From the NCBI GenBank assembly GCA_001464255.1, contig LNFD01000380.1:1-5300 (forward strand): a stretch of 5,300 bases of DNA. Reading direction: 5' to 3'. Below, in pieces: positions 1 through 5,300 of the stretch. Every line of letters starts with the position of its first letter. Position 1 is the first letter of the stretch. A program made the position numbers and the translations under genes. The notes under the pieces were generated by a model. The model was not told where the DNA came from. It did no database searches and saw only the letters and a list, made by a program, of their open reading frames with translations. The DNA is from Actinomycetales bacterium Ga0077552. GTDB taxonomy: Bacteria > Actinomycetota > Actinomycetes > Actinomycetales > Microbacteriaceae.

Positions 1-27
1 GCGACCATCGAAGGGAAGACCGCATGA
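1..27 (+). CDS. 3' end of upstream gene, probably another riboflavin-biosynthesis gene (partial)
   Basis: An open frame enters from the left edge and gives the last eight residues ATIEGKTA before a TGA at 25-27. That TGA overlaps the ATG of ribH in an ATGA junction, the usual sign of two translationally coupled genes. Eight residues are too few to identify the protein. In many actinobacteria the gene just before ribH is ribBA (dihydroxybutanone-phosphate synthase/GTP cyclohydrolase II), so that is the best guess, from gene order only. The frame is so short that its being open is weak evidence; the overlap is the main support. Confidence 0.45.
   Translation, partial: ATIEGKTA
11..16 (+). promoter_or_regulatory. 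Ribosome binding site of ribH
   Basis: The purine-rich AAGGGA ends 7 bases before the ATG at 24. The spacing and AGGG core fit a Shine-Dalgarno site and support this ATG over internal starts. It lies within the last codons of the upstream gene. Confidence 0.6.
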
Positions 28-494
28 GCGGCGCAGGTTCGCCCCAGCTCTCCGTCGACGGCACGGGCCTGACCGTCGCCATCGTGGCGGGCCAGTGGCA
101 CACCGTGATCAGCGAGGGGCTCAAAGCGGGCGCGCGGCGCGTGCTCGAGGCATCCGGCGCCACGATCGTCGAGTACGCCGTGCCCGGCTCGTTCGAGCTG
201 CCCGTGGTCAGCAAGGCCGCGCTCGAGGCGGGGGCGGATGCCGTGGTCGCGCTCGGCGTGATCATCCGGGGCGGCACGCCCCATTTCGAGTACGTGAGCG
301 CCGCCGCGACCGACGGTCTCACGCGCGTCGCGCTCGACACGGGCAAGCCCGTCGGGTTCGGCGTGCTCACGCTCGAGAACGAGCGGCAGGGCATCGACCG
401 GGCCGGGCTCCCGGGCTCGATCGAAGACAAGGGCGCCGAGGCGGCCGAGGCCGCGCTCGCGACCGCGCGCGTGCTGCAGGCCATCCGCGCCTGA
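24..494 (+). CDS. ribH: 6,7-dimethyl-8-ribityllumazine synthase
   Basis: RibH makes 6,7-dimethyl-8-ribityllumazine from 5-amino-6-ribitylamino-uracil and 3,4-dihydroxy-2-butanone 4-phosphate, the next-to-last step of riboflavin synthesis, as a cytosolic homo-oligomer. The 156 residues are the usual length and cover the whole domain. Visible landmarks are the VAIVAGQWH strand with Trp25-His26 (substrate pocket, as I recall for the mycobacterial enzyme), the PGSFELP loop at 54-60, the GVIIRGGTPHFEYV block at 78-91 with the conserved active-site His87, the FGVLTLENERQGIDRAG block at 112-128, and EDKG at 134-137, whose Lys is near the phosphate site in homologues. The first 15 or so residues are a variable tail. 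The ATG has a good ribosome binding site and overlaps the preceding stop, so it is the downstream member of a riboflavin operon. Function is very secure. Confidence 0.97.
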   Translation: MSGAGSPQLSVDGTGLTVAIVAGQWHTVISEGLKAGARRVLEASGATIVEYAVPGSFELPVVSKAALEAGADAVVALGVIIRGGTPHFEYVSAAATDGLTRVALDTGKPVGFGVLTLENERQGIDRAGLPGSIEDKGAEAAEAALATARVLQAIRA

Positions 495-500
495 GCGCCC

Positions 501-1340
501 CTACTTCAGGAAGAGGGCCCGCAGCCGGTTCGTCGTGAAGACGACGCCGATCGCGATCATGACGAGGTAGTAGCCGACGTGCACGAGCATCATGCTCGAG
601 AGAGCGCCGGTCGTGAGCCCGCGCACGAGCTCGACGCCGTGCCACAGCGGTAGCGCCTGGATGATCCACTGGATCGCCTCGGGGTAGACCGTGATGGGGT
701 AGAAAGTCGCCGAGAAGAGGAACATCGGCAGCATGATGAACGTGACCCACTCGATCTGCTGGAACGTCTTCATGTAGCTCGTGATCGCCATGCCGAGGCT
801 CGCGAAGCCGAAGGCGATGAGCAGCACGGCCGGCAGGGCCAGCAGCGCCGTCCACGCCAGGTTCAGCCCGAACGCCTGCATGATGACCATGAAGCCGAGC
901 GCGTACATCGCACCGCGCAGCAGGGCCAGGAAGATCTCGCCGAGGGCCACGTCGAGCGGGCCGAGCGAGGTGGTGAGCATCCCCTGGTACAGCTTTGAGT
1001 AGTTGAGCTTGAAGAAGACGTTCCACGTCGAGTCGTAGACGGCGCCGTTCATGGCCGAGACGGCGAGCAGCGCCGGGGCGATGAAGGCCGCGTAGGGCAC
1101 CTCCTGGCCCGTCGACGTCTGCACGGTGCCGACGAGGGCGCCGAAGCCGATGCCGAGCGACAGCAGGTAGAACACCGGCTCGAAGAACCCGCTGAGCACG
1201 ACGAGATAGTTCGTGCTGCGGGTTGCCAACAAGCCCCGATGGATGACCGCGCCGGTGTTGCCCGCGTACAGCGCACTGCGGCGCGGCTGCAGGGCAGGGG
1301 CGGCCGTCGTGGCGGGAGCAGGCAGGTTCGCGGCGCTCAC
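501..1340 (-). CDS. ABC-2 type transporter permease, NodJ/DrrB-like (second permease of the operon)
   Basis: This 279-residue integral membrane protein is predicted to form half of the membrane channel of the ABC transporter encoded with it. About 30-45 cytosolic N-terminal residues are followed by six likely membrane segments near 48-70, 84-104, 133-155, 161-186, 197-216 and 251-269. Family marks are EPVFYLLSLGIGFG (54-67), FIAPALLAVSAM (86-97), the PMFLFSATFYP stretch (205-215) and PLWHGVELVRG (231-241), as in the ABC2_membrane/NodJ group. Translation should begin at GTG 1340-1338: its last bases overlap the TGA of the preceding permease gene, and a GGAGG lies 8 bases upstream. An open frame continues further upstream to 2090 but only reads antisense-type sequence through the neighbouring gene. 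The protein is paralogous to the permease upstream. The exported substrate cannot be told from sequence; drugs, glycolipids or polysaccharides are known for relatives. Confidence 0.92.
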   Translation of the reverse strand: MSAANLPAPATTAAPALQPRRSALYAGNTGAVIHRGLLATRSTNYLVVLSGFFEPVFYLLSLGIGFGALVGTVQTSTGQEVPYAAFIAPALLAVSAMNGAVYDSTWNVFFKLNYSKLYQGMLTTSLGPLDVALGEIFLALLRGAMYALGFMVIMQAFGLNLAWTALLALPAVLLIAFGFASLGMAITSYMKTFQQIEWVTFIMLPMFLFSATFYPITVYPEAIQWIIQALPLWHGVELVRGLTTGALSSMMLVHVGYYLVMIAIGVVFTTNRLRALFLK

Positions 1341-2164
1341 TTGTTCAACCTCCGCACGAAGTGCTTGCGCGTCGCCCAGAGCCCGACGATCAGCAGCGTC
1401 GTCAGGTATCCGACGTGCGTGACCGTGAGCCAGATGGGCTCGTCGGCCCCGTAGGTGAGCACGCGGCCGAGCTCGGTGCCGTGCCACAGCGGCGAGGCCC
1501 ACCCGATCGGCTGCAGCCACACCGGCAACTGGTCGAGCGGGAAGAAGGTGCCCGAGAACAGGAACAGCGGCGTGATGCCGAACCGCTGCAGCATAGCCAT
1601 CTGCCCGCGATCCTCCTCGATCGTCGAGGTGTAGGTCGAGAGCACGACGCCGATGGCCATTCCCGTGAGCGTGGCGGCACCGATCGCGAGCCAGCCGAGC
1701 CCCGAGGGCACGGCGCCGAACAGCACGATGATGCCGAAGTAGATCGCCACCGTCACGACGATGCGCAGCGCGATGTGGATCATCATGCCGTTGACGATCT
1801 GCCCGCCCGTGATGGGCGAGGCGTTCATGCCGAAGAAGATGGGGTTCCACTTGAAGCCCATCATGATCGGGTAGCTCGTCTCGTTCGCCGCGACCGTCAT
1901 GGCCGCGGTCGCCATGAGCGCGGGGGCGACGAACTGCAGGTAGCTGACCTCGCCGATGCCCTGCGGCACGAGGCTCGCGAGCCCCACGCCGAGGGCGAAG
2001 AGGTAGATGAGCGGGTTGCCGAAGCTCTGGAAGATCGCGTCGCCGGCGTAGCCCTTCATCGCCCGGATGCGGTGCTCGGCGATGTACCACGAGCCCCAGC
2101 GGCGCGGGGCGGCACCGCCCGCGAGCGCGCGCTGGGCATCCTGTCGCTGATCGAGACTGGTCAT
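1337..2164 (-). CDS. ABC-2 type transporter permease, NodJ/DrrB-like (first permease of the operon)
   Basis: This 275-residue membrane protein is the probable partner of the second permease and of the ATPase encoded just upstream. About 40 hydrophilic residues precede six likely membrane segments near 44-64, 76-94, 124-150, 155-176, 194-210 and 245-263. It shares diagnostic stretches with its neighbour: FVAPALMATAAM (78-89), PLFLFSGTFFPL (199-210), SPLWHGTELGRVLTYG (224-239) and THVGYL (249-254). The two genes therefore arose by duplication and probably give a heterodimeric channel. The ATG at 2164-2162 overlaps the ATPase stop (ATGA), and a GGAG core at 2177-2174 lies 9 bases upstream. A longer in-frame reading extends upstream through the ATPase gene, but it is rich in Arg and low-complexity runs and is not a real extension. 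The substrate is unknown. Confidence 0.92.
   Translation of the reverse strand: MTSLDQRQDAQRALAGGAAPRRWGSWYIAEHRIRAMKGYAGDAIFQSFGNPLIYLFALGVGLASLVPQGIGEVSYLQFVAPALMATAAMTVAANETSYPIMMGFKWNPIFFGMNASPITGGQIVNGMMIHIALRIVVTVAIYFGIIVLFGAVPSGLGWLAIGAATLTGMAIGVVLSTYTSTIEEDRGQMAMLQRFGITPLFLFSGTFFPLDQLPVWLQPIGWASPLWHGTELGRVLTYGADEPIWLTVTHVGYLTTLLIVGLWATRKHFVRRLNK
1349..1353 (-). promoter_or_regulatory. Ribosome binding site that fixes the GTG start of the second permease
   Basis: On the minus strand a perfect GGAGG lies 8 bases before GTG 1340-1338, inside the last codons of the upstream permease gene. It is the strongest Shine-Dalgarno match in the operon. It decides the start against the much longer upstream-open frame. 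Confidence 0.75.
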
Positions 2165-3087
2165 TCGATGAGGCTCCGCCCGGTCAGGCGCAGGAAGACG
2201 TCCTCCAGGCTCGAGCGGCGCACGAGCGAGGTGATGGGCTCGAGCCCCATGTGCGTGACCGCCTCGAGCGCGGCCTCGCCGTTCTCGCTGTAGACGAGGA
2301 TGCGGTCGGGCAGCACCTCGAGACGGTCGCCGACACCGGCCATGCGCTCCGCGGCCTCGGCGTTCTTGTCGCTGCCGAACCGCACCTCGAGCACCTCTTT
2401 GCTCGAGTACTCGCGGATGAGGGCGGCGGGCGAGCCCTCGGCCATGATGCGCCCCTTGTCGACGACGACGAGGCGGTCGCAGAGCTGCTCGGCCTCGTCC
2501 ATGTAGTGCGTCGTCAGCACGAGCGTCGTGCCCTGCTCCTTGAGCCGGAAGAGGCGGTCCCACAGGATGTGCCGCGCCTGCGGGTCGAGACCCGTCGTCG
2601 GCTCGTCGAGCAGCAGGATGCGCGGCTCGTTGATGAGCGCGCGCGCGATCGTGAGGCGGCGCTTCATGCCGCCGGAGAGGTCGTCGACCTTGGCCTTCTT
2701 GCGGTCGGTCAGCTGGGCGAACTCGAGCAGCGCATCCGCCCGCTCGGCGACGACCGCGCGCGGCAGGCCGAAGTAACGCCCGTAGACGAGCAGGTTGTCC
2801 CGCACGCGCAGCTCCTGGTCGAGGTTGTCCTGCTGCGGCACCACACCCAGCTGCGAGCGGATGTCGGGGCCGTGATCGTTCGGGTCGAGGCCCAGGATGC
2901 TCAGGGCCCCGCTCGTGCGCGTCGACACCGCCCCGACCATGCGCATGGTCGTCGACTTGCCCGCGCCGTTGGGGCCGAGCAGGCCGAACGACTCGCCGGG
3001 GGCGACCTCGAAGTCGATGCCGTCGACGGCCGTGAAGTCGCCGTAGACCTTGGTGAGCTGCGATGCGGTGATGACGGGCTGGGGCAC
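2161..3087 (-). CDS. ABC transporter ATP-binding protein, NodI/DrrA (ABC-2) type
   Basis: This 308-residue cytosolic ATPase should drive the two permeases encoded after it. All nucleotide-binding motifs are intact: Walker A GPNGAGKST (38-46), Q-loop in VVPQQDNLD (82-90), signature LSGGMKRR (137-144), Walker B ILLLDEPTTGLDP (157-169) with catalytic Glu162, and the switch His194 in LTTHYMDEAE. The stretches around PQQDNLDQELRVRDNLLVYGRYFG and ARALINEP, and the C-terminal domain (about 225-308) ending SSLEDVFLRLTGRSL, resemble the NodI/DrrA family, whose members export lipo-oligosaccharides or drugs. The likely start is GTG 3087-3085. It has no Shine-Dalgarno sequence, but a -10-like TAGGCT lies just upstream, so the mRNA may be leaderless. 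No ATG or GTG occurs in frame in the intergenic region. The gene is first of a three-gene operon with 4-base overlaps. Substrate not inferable; no resistance claim is justified. Confidence 0.95.
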   Translation of the reverse strand: MPQPVITASQLTKVYGDFTAVDGIDFEVAPGESFGLLGPNGAGKSTTMRMVGAVSTRTSGALSILGLDPNDHGPDIRSQLGVVPQQDNLDQELRVRDNLLVYGRYFGLPRAVVAERADALLEFAQLTDRKKAKVDDLSGGMKRRLTIARALINEPRILLLDEPTTGLDPQARHILWDRLFRLKEQGTTLVLTTHYMDEAEQLCDRLVVVDKGRIMAEGSPAALIREYSSKEVLEVRFGSDKNAEAAERMAGVGDRLEVLPDRILVYSENGEAALEAVTHMGLEPITSLVRRSSLEDVFLRLTGRSLIE

Positions 3088-3095
3088 GAGAGAAG

Positions 3096-3101
3096 AGCCT
3101 A
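3096..3101 (-). promoter_or_regulatory. Candidate -10 element of the ATPase-permease operon, giving a leaderless mRNA
   Basis: Read on the minus strand, TAGGCT (TANNNT type) ends 8 bases before the GTG start of the ATPase. Normal -10 to start-site spacing puts transcription initiation at about 3089-3087, at or within two bases of the start codon. This explains the absence of a ribosome binding site there; leaderless mRNAs are common in actinobacteria. No convincing -35 hexamer is seen at 16-18 bp spacing, so the call is tentative. Confidence 0.45.
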
Positions 3102-3110
3102 GCCCCGTCG

Positions 3111-3126
3111 CTCGGTCGGCACCGAG
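3111..3126. repeat. Perfect 6-bp inverted repeat, possible operator in the divergent promoter region
   Basis: CTCGGT (3111-3116) and ACCGAG (3121-3126) are perfect inverted arms around the 4-base spacer CGGC. The element lies between the two divergent transport operons. Relative to the predicted minus-strand start at about 3089 it spans roughly -22 to -37, the position of many repressor operators. Arms of this length can arise by chance in GC-rich DNA. No regulator gene is in the window. Confidence 0.4.
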
Positions 3127-3127
3127 G

Positions 3128-3151
3128 ATGCGTCGGCCAGGATGGACGCAT
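3128..3151. repeat. Inverted repeat enclosing the ribosome binding site and start codon of the exporter gene
   Basis: ATGCGTC (3128-3134) and GACGCAT (3145-3151) are perfect 7-bp inverted arms with a 10-base loop. The right arm ends in the first two bases of the exporter's ATG, and its AGGA ribosome binding site (3139-3142) is in the loop. In RNA this hairpin could limit initiation; in DNA it could be an operator. It exists in the transcript only if transcription begins at or before about 3128. Confidence 0.45.
3139..3142 (+). promoter_or_regulatory. Ribosome binding site of the ABC exporter gene
   Basis: AGGA lies 7 bases before the ATG at 3150 and is the only Shine-Dalgarno-like match nearby. 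It supports this start. It lies in the loop of an inverted repeat that pairs with part of the start codon. Confidence 0.55.
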
Positions 3152-4988
3152 GAGCAGCTCGCCCGAACGCCCCGCCCGCCGCTTCGGCCGCCCCGTCGAC
3201 GACGGGCCGCGCGCGACCTTCCGCCAGCTGCTGCCGTACCTGCTCGAGCACCGCGTCGTGCTCGGCTGGGTCGTCGTCATCAGCGTGCTCGGCGCGGCCG
3301 CCTCGCTCGCGCAGCCGCTTCTCGTCAGCCAGGTCATCGCGGTCGTCGAGGCCGGGGGCGATCTCGGGCCGCTCGTCGCCCTGCTCGTCGGGCTCGTCGT
3401 CGTCGGCGCGCTGCTCACGGGCTTCGGGCACTACCTGCTGCAGCGCACGGGCGAGGGCGTCGTGCTGTCGAGCCGCCGGGCGCTCGTGCGCCGCATGCTG
3501 CACCTGCCGATCAGCGAGTTCGACCAGCGCCGCACCGGCGACCTCGTGAGCCGGGTCGGCAGCGACACGACCCTGCTGCGCGCCGTGCTCACGCAGGGCC
3601 TCGTCGAAGCCATCGGCGGCAGCCTCACCTTCGTCGGCGCGCTCATCGCCATGATCATCATCGACCCGACGCTGCTCGGGCTCACCGTGCTCGTGATCGC
3701 CGTGTCAGTCGTCACGGTCGTGGTGCTGTCGCAGCGCATCCGCATCGCCAGCCGCAAGGCGCAAGAGAAGGTCGGCGACCTCGCGGCGGCCGTCGAGCGC
3801 TCGATCTCATCTGTGCGCACCGTGCGCGCGGCGAACGCGACCGAGCGCGAGATCGCCGTCGTCGAGCAGAACGCGGTCGGGGCTTGGGAGCAGGGCATCA
3901 AGGTCGCGAAGATCTCGGCGCTCGTCGTGCCCATCTCGTCGATCGCGCTGCAGGTGTCGTTCCTCGTCGTGCTCGGCGTCGGCGGCTTCCGCGTGGCCTC
4001 CGGCGTCATCGGGGTCGCCGACCTCGTGGCGTTCATCCTGTTCCTGTTCCTGCTCATCGGGCCGCTCGGGCAGGCCTTCGGCGCGATCACGAGCGTCAAC
4101 GCGGCGCTGGGGGCGCTCGGCCGCATTCAGGAGATCATCGGGCTACCGAGCGAGAGCGAGGGCGACGCGCTCGTCGTGCCCGCCGCGTCCACCGCCTCGC
4201 GCGCGGCGGTCGAGTTCGACGAGGTGCACTTCCGGTACCCGGAGGCGGCGCACCGCACCGAGGAGGAGAAGGTCATCGCGGAAGTCGTGGGCGAGCATCC
4301 GCGAGACAAGACGGTTCTCGATGGCGTGACGTTCAGCGTGCCCGTCGGCTCGCGCACCGCGCTCGTCGGCCCGAGCGGCGCGGGCAAGAGCACGGTGCTG
4401 TCGCTCATCGAGCGGTTCTACGACCCGACCGCGGGCGTGATCCGCATGGGCGGCGACGACATCCGCGGCCTCGAGCGCACCGAGCTGCGCGGGCGCATCG
4501 GCTACGTCGAGCAAGACGCCCCCGTACTGGCCGGCACTCTGCGCGACAACCTGCTGCTCGGCACGCCCGGCGCGACCGACGAGCAGTGCATCGCCGTGCT
4601 GCGCTCGGTCAACCTCGACGAGGTGCTCGACCGCGACGAGCGGGGGCTGGATGCGCAGGTCGGGGAGGACGGTGTCATGCTGTCGGGCGGCGAGCGCCAG
4701 CGGCTGGCGATCGCCCGCGCGCTGCTCGCGGCTCCGCCGATCCTGCTGCTCGACGAGTCGACCTCATCGCTCGACGGCGTCAACGAGCAGCGCATGCGCG
4801 AGGCGATCGACGCCGTCGCGGAGGACCGCACGCTCATCGTCATCGCGCACCGGCTGTCGACCGTCGTCGACAGCGACCAGATCGTCGTTCTCGACCACGG
4901 GCGCGTCGTCGGCGTCGGCACGCACAGCGAGCTCGTCGTCTCGACGCCGCTCTACCGCGAGCTCGCGAAGCACCAGCTGCTGGTCTGA
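3150..4988 (+). CDS. ABC exporter half-transporter (membrane domain fused to ATPase), MsbA/LmrA/BmrA-like
   Basis: This complete 612-residue type IV ABC exporter subunit has the standard order. A short cytosolic N-terminus is followed by six membrane helices near 36-58, 74-97, 151-171, 173-195, 255-278 and 287-308, and an ATPase domain from about 352. The coupling region contains FDQRRTGDLVSRVGSDT (124-140). Nucleotide-binding motifs are intact: A-loop Tyr363, Walker A GPSGAGKST (407-415), Q-loop Gln455, VGEDG X-loop (504-508), signature LSGGERQR (511-518), Walker B ILLLDESTSSLD (531-542) with catalytic Glu536, and switch His567. No degenerate site is seen and no partner half-transporter is adjacent, so a homodimer is likely. 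The odd feature is about 24 charged residues (365-388) between the A-loop and VLDGVTF, where relatives usually have about 5-8. It is transcribed divergently from the ATPase-permease operon, 62 bp away. Relatives export drugs, lipids or peptides; the substrate here is unknown. Confidence 0.96.
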   Translation: MSSSPERPARRFGRPVDDGPRATFRQLLPYLLEHRVVLGWVVVISVLGAAASLAQPLLVSQVIAVVEAGGDLGPLVALLVGLVVVGALLTGFGHYLLQRTGEGVVLSSRRALVRRMLHLPISEFDQRRTGDLVSRVGSDTTLLRAVLTQGLVEAIGGSLTFVGALIAMIIIDPTLLGLTVLVIAVSVVTVVVLSQRIRIASRKAQEKVGDLAAAVERSISSVRTVRAANATEREIAVVEQNAVGAWEQGIKVAKISALVVPISSIALQVSFLVVLGVGGFRVASGVIGVADLVAFILFLFLLIGPLGQAFGAITSVNAALGALGRIQEIIGLPSESEGDALVVPAASTASRAAVEFDEVHFRYPEAAHRTEEEKVIAEVVGEHPRDKTVLDGVTFSVPVGSRTALVGPSGAGKSTVLSLIERFYDPTAGVIRMGGDDIRGLERTELRGRIGYVEQDAPVLAGTLRDNLLLGTPGATDEQCIAVLRSVNLDEVLDRDERGLDAQVGEDGVMLSGGERQRLAIARALLAAPPILLLDESTSSLDGVNEQRMREAIDAVAEDRTLIVIAHRLSTVVDSDQIVVLDHGRVVGVGTHSELVVSTPLYRELAKHQLLV

Positions 4989-5021
4989 CCCCGCCACGGG
5001 AGCGTCGCCTGCGTGCATCGC

Positions 5022-5073
5022 ACGGTTCACGACACCTCGCACGTGACGACGCATGCGATGTGTCTGAACCCGT
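5022..5073. terminator. Long imperfect hairpin, probable bidirectional terminator
   Basis: In the 104-bp gap between two convergent genes, 5022-5044 can pair with 5051-5073. Paired blocks are GGTTCA (5024-5029)/TGAACC (5065-5070), GACAC (5031-5035)/GTGTC (5060-5064) and TCGCA (5037-5041)/TGCGA (5054-5058), plus short end pairs. Together they give about 20 pairs (one of them a G-T wobble) with two single-base bulges, two mismatches and a 6-base loop. It begins 34 bases after the exporter stop and ends 20 bases from the opposing gene's stop. No T-run follows on either strand, which is common for actinobacterial terminators but leaves the function inferred. A smaller CGTGC/GCACG hairpin (5012-5024) could compete. 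Confidence 0.6.
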
Positions 5074-5092
5074 ACGAAGCGCAGCCGGAGCG

Positions 5093-5300
5093 TCAGCTCG
5101 CAGACGGCTCGACCGTCGCCCCCGCGGCGGCGAGCTCGCGCAGTGCCGCGGCGCTCGAGGCCGGCGCGACCCCCGCGACGAGATCGGTGAGCACGCGCAC
5201 CCGACGGCCGGCCGCGAGGGCGTCGAGCGCCGAGGCGCGCACGCAGTAGTCGGTCGCGATGCCGACCACGTCGACCTCGGTGACGCCGAGCTCGTCGAGG
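5093..5300 (-). CDS. pncA: Nicotinamidase/isochorismatase-family hydrolase, C-terminal part (5' end outside window)
   Basis: Sixty-eight C-terminal residues are visible on the minus strand, ending at TGA 5095-5093. They begin LDELGVTEVDVVGIATDYCVRASALDAL and include the family hallmark ATDYCV. Its Cys, codon 5245-5243, is the nucleophile in nicotinamidases. This cysteine-hydrolase fold and the following strand VRVLTDLVAGV and helix fit PncA, which turns nicotinamide into nicotinic acid for NAD salvage in the cytosol. The Asp and Lys of the catalytic triad and the metal-binding residues lie upstream, outside the window. A related isochorismatase-like hydrolase is not strictly excluded, though TDYCV is most typical of PncA. 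The gene converges on the exporter gene, with a likely shared terminator between them. Confidence 0.87.
   Translation of the reverse strand, partial: LDELGVTEVDVVGIATDYCVRASALDALAAGRRVRVLTDLVAGVAPASSAAALRELAAAGATVEPSAS

Noticed and set aside
490..510. A CCTGA/TCAGG inverted repeat considered as a terminator between ribH and the second permease.
   Set aside because: Only 5 bp with an 11-base loop, explained partly by the two stop codons; too weak to annotate.
501..2090. A 529-codon minus-strand open frame suggesting a long N-terminal extension of the second permease.
   Set aside because: The first 250 codons lie in the wrong frame of the first permease gene and show no domain. A GTG with GGAGG 8 bases upstream gives a normal-length protein.
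1..3087. The idea that the ABC-2 transporter is a riboflavin transporter because it adjoins ribH.
   Set aside because: The genes converge and are not co-transcribed, no riboflavin riboswitch is visible next to the transporter, and ABC-2 permeases of this type are exporters. Proximity alone is not evidence.
2251..3102. A 283-codon plus-strand open frame opposite the ATPase gene, and another of 310 codons at 1361-2293.
   Set aside because: Both mirror strongly conserved minus-strand genes, are full of Arg/Asp/Glu/Val/Ala runs and have no recognisable motifs. They are typical antisense shadows in GC-rich DNA.
1337..3418. A 693-codon open frame on the minus strand that appears to fuse a long Arg-rich region to the first permease.
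   Set aside because: Its upstream two-thirds overlaps the ATPase gene in another frame and has the Arg/Ala/Pro-rich composition of GC-rich shadow frames. The permease has its own ATG with a ribosome binding site at the stop/start overlap.
5013..5249. A 78-codon plus-strand open frame after the exporter gene.
   Set aside because: It runs across the terminator-like hairpin and then antisense to the nicotinamidase-family gene, with low-complexity composition and no ribosome binding site.

Overview
The window is about 70% G+C by eye, with strong G/C bias at third codon positions, GTG starts and 4-base stop/start overlaps. The lumazine synthase carries the Trp-His substrate-pocket motif I recall from the mycobacterial enzyme. 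Together these suggest a high-GC actinobacterium, most plausibly Microbacteriaceae; the family-level guess is inference. Nothing looks like a mobile element, CRISPR array, tRNA or rRNA, and nearly all of the sequence is coding.

Layout, left to right. (1) The last codons of an upstream plus-strand gene overlap the start of ribH (24-494, lumazine synthase), so this is the end of a riboflavin operon. (2) Tail to tail with ribH, only 6 bp away, lies a three-gene minus-strand operon. It is transcribed from about 3089 towards 501 and encodes a NodI/DrrA-type ATPase (3087-2161) and two paralogous ABC-2 permeases (2164-1337 and 1340-501). Each junction is a 4-base overlap, so the three proteins should be translationally coupled and form one transporter with a heterodimeric membrane part. 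(3) A 62-bp divergent intergenic region (3088-3149) contains a candidate leaderless promoter for the ATPase operon and two perfect inverted repeats. One sits between the -35 and -10 positions of that promoter; the other encloses the ribosome binding site and start codon of the next gene. (4) On the plus strand, 3150-4988 encodes a complete type IV half-transporter of the MsbA/LmrA/BmrA class, with an unusual charged insertion near its A-loop. (5) A 104-bp convergent intergenic region holds a long imperfect hairpin (5022-5073), probably a bidirectional terminator. (6) The 3' end of a minus-strand nicotinamidase/isochorismatase-family gene (probably pncA) runs off the right edge.

Two separate export systems are therefore transcribed away from one short shared control region, flanked by riboflavin and NAD-salvage genes that point towards them. 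The flanking genes do not share transcripts with the transporters, so they say little about the substrates. I see no clear new multi-gene system. The most interesting parts are the compact divergent control region, the two-permease NodIJ-like transporter and the exporter's insertion.
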